From Phocaeicola sp. (GTDB taxonomy: Bacteria > Bacteroidota > Bacteroidia > Bacteroidales > Bacteroidaceae): a DNA stretch of 43,044 bases. The notes beneath the pieces were generated by a model. It saw only the letters and a program-made list of their open reading frames with translations, searched no databases and was not told the DNA's origin. The position numbers and the translations under genes were made by a program. Below are positions 42,990-43,044 of the stretch, in pieces (position 1 is the first letter of the stretch; each line of letters begins with the position of its first letter). The stretch lies in the NCBI GenBank assembly GCA_020026175.1, contig JAHHQV010000019.1:1-43044 (forward strand), in the 5' to 3' direction.

Positions 42990-43044
42990 CTGTGTTGGAC
43001 TGAAAAAAGTTGACCCAATAAGAATGTTATGATAGAATACAAGA
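42990..43044 (+). mobile_element. IS terminus, right copy (cut by window edge)
   Basis: Inverted copy of bases 1-53, identical over 53 bp (42990-43042). The terminus is probably at 42991 (TGTGTTGGACTG). ATG 43029 opens the same partial ORF (M-I-E-Y-K) running off the window. With the left copy it brackets the whole window in opposite orientation. Confidence 0.7.

Noticed and set aside
1..43044. Reading the window as a composite transposon because of inverted IS ends
   Set aside because: The interior holds core genes (rplS, tRNAs, ribBA, men, radA) in a housekeeping arrangement; two independent IS insertions or a contig break explain the ends better.

Overview
The window looks like chromosomal DNA from a low-GC member of the order Bacteroidales (Bacteroides/Phocaeicola/Prevotella relatives). 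Three things point there. Many intergenic regions carry the Bacteroidetes sigma-ABfr promoter (TTTG, about 19 bp, TAnnTTTG). Several protein families are typical of the group (NVEALA peptides, 6-bladed beta-propeller lipoproteins, the HmuS/CobN-like set, a GH3/beta-lactamase fusion). Coding is AT-rich with heavy use of ATA for isoleucine. Both window ends carry the same 53 bp in inverted orientation, each opening into the first codons of a transposase. The window is therefore probably a contig or segment bounded by two inverted IS copies.

Layout. 1-5.6 kb is a decayed accessory region with three modules of the type 'small exported peptide + lipoprotein' on the minus strand. One has an intact peptide and propeller separated by an IS630 relic. 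One has an intact propeller behind a peptide gene with an amber codon. One is reduced to a frameshifted peptide and a truncated lipoprotein. They are interleaved with two IS1380-family relics, and both relics carry an almost identical 71-bp palindromic insertion at the same codon position. A promoter-terminator pair at 2.3-2.4 kb suggests a small RNA. 5.6-8.3 kb is a tight operon (nitroreductase, DUF2520 dehydrogenase-like protein, KdsC-like HAD phosphatase, Maf) preceded by 17-bp motifs spaced exactly 22 bp apart. 8.4-8.8 kb is a DUF4377-type lipoprotein gene with an in-frame stop. 8.9-15.4 kb is a menaquinone operon (menI-like thioesterase, menF, menD, menB, menC, menE) closed by a strong terminator.

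15.5-21.3 kb (minus strand) is a four-gene set: a membrane-anchored CobN-like chelatase, a membrane protein, a TolQ/ExbB-like channel and a DUF2149 protein. This matches the HmuS-T-U-V half of the Porphyromonas haem-uptake locus but has no hmuY or hmuR beside it. A 34-bp inverted repeat overlaps its promoter. 21.5-31.4 kb (plus strand) holds a Na+/H+ antiporter, an outer-membrane beta-barrel protein, radA (preceded by 21-bp-period repeats), a FAD-dependent dehydrogenase, a LuxR-type regulator with a degenerate receiver, and a TonB-dependent receptor with Met-rich loops. 31.4-42.2 kb (mostly minus strand) holds an Fsr-like MFS transporter, an aspartate-type aminotransferase, the lptF/G-like - ribBA - BI-1 operon, a START-like protein, two identical tRNA-Met(CAT) genes in tandem on the plus strand, a 2[4Fe-4S] ferredoxin, and a GH3/serine-hydrolase fusion. 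rplS (plus strand) closes the window.

How they fit together. Menaquinone synthesis, ferredoxin, nitroreductase and the FAD dehydrogenase suit an anaerobic fumarate-respiring gut or oral Bacteroidales lifestyle. Such organisms often need external haem, which agrees with a haem-dechelatase-type HmuS set. All calls come from reading the sequence; no database search was run.
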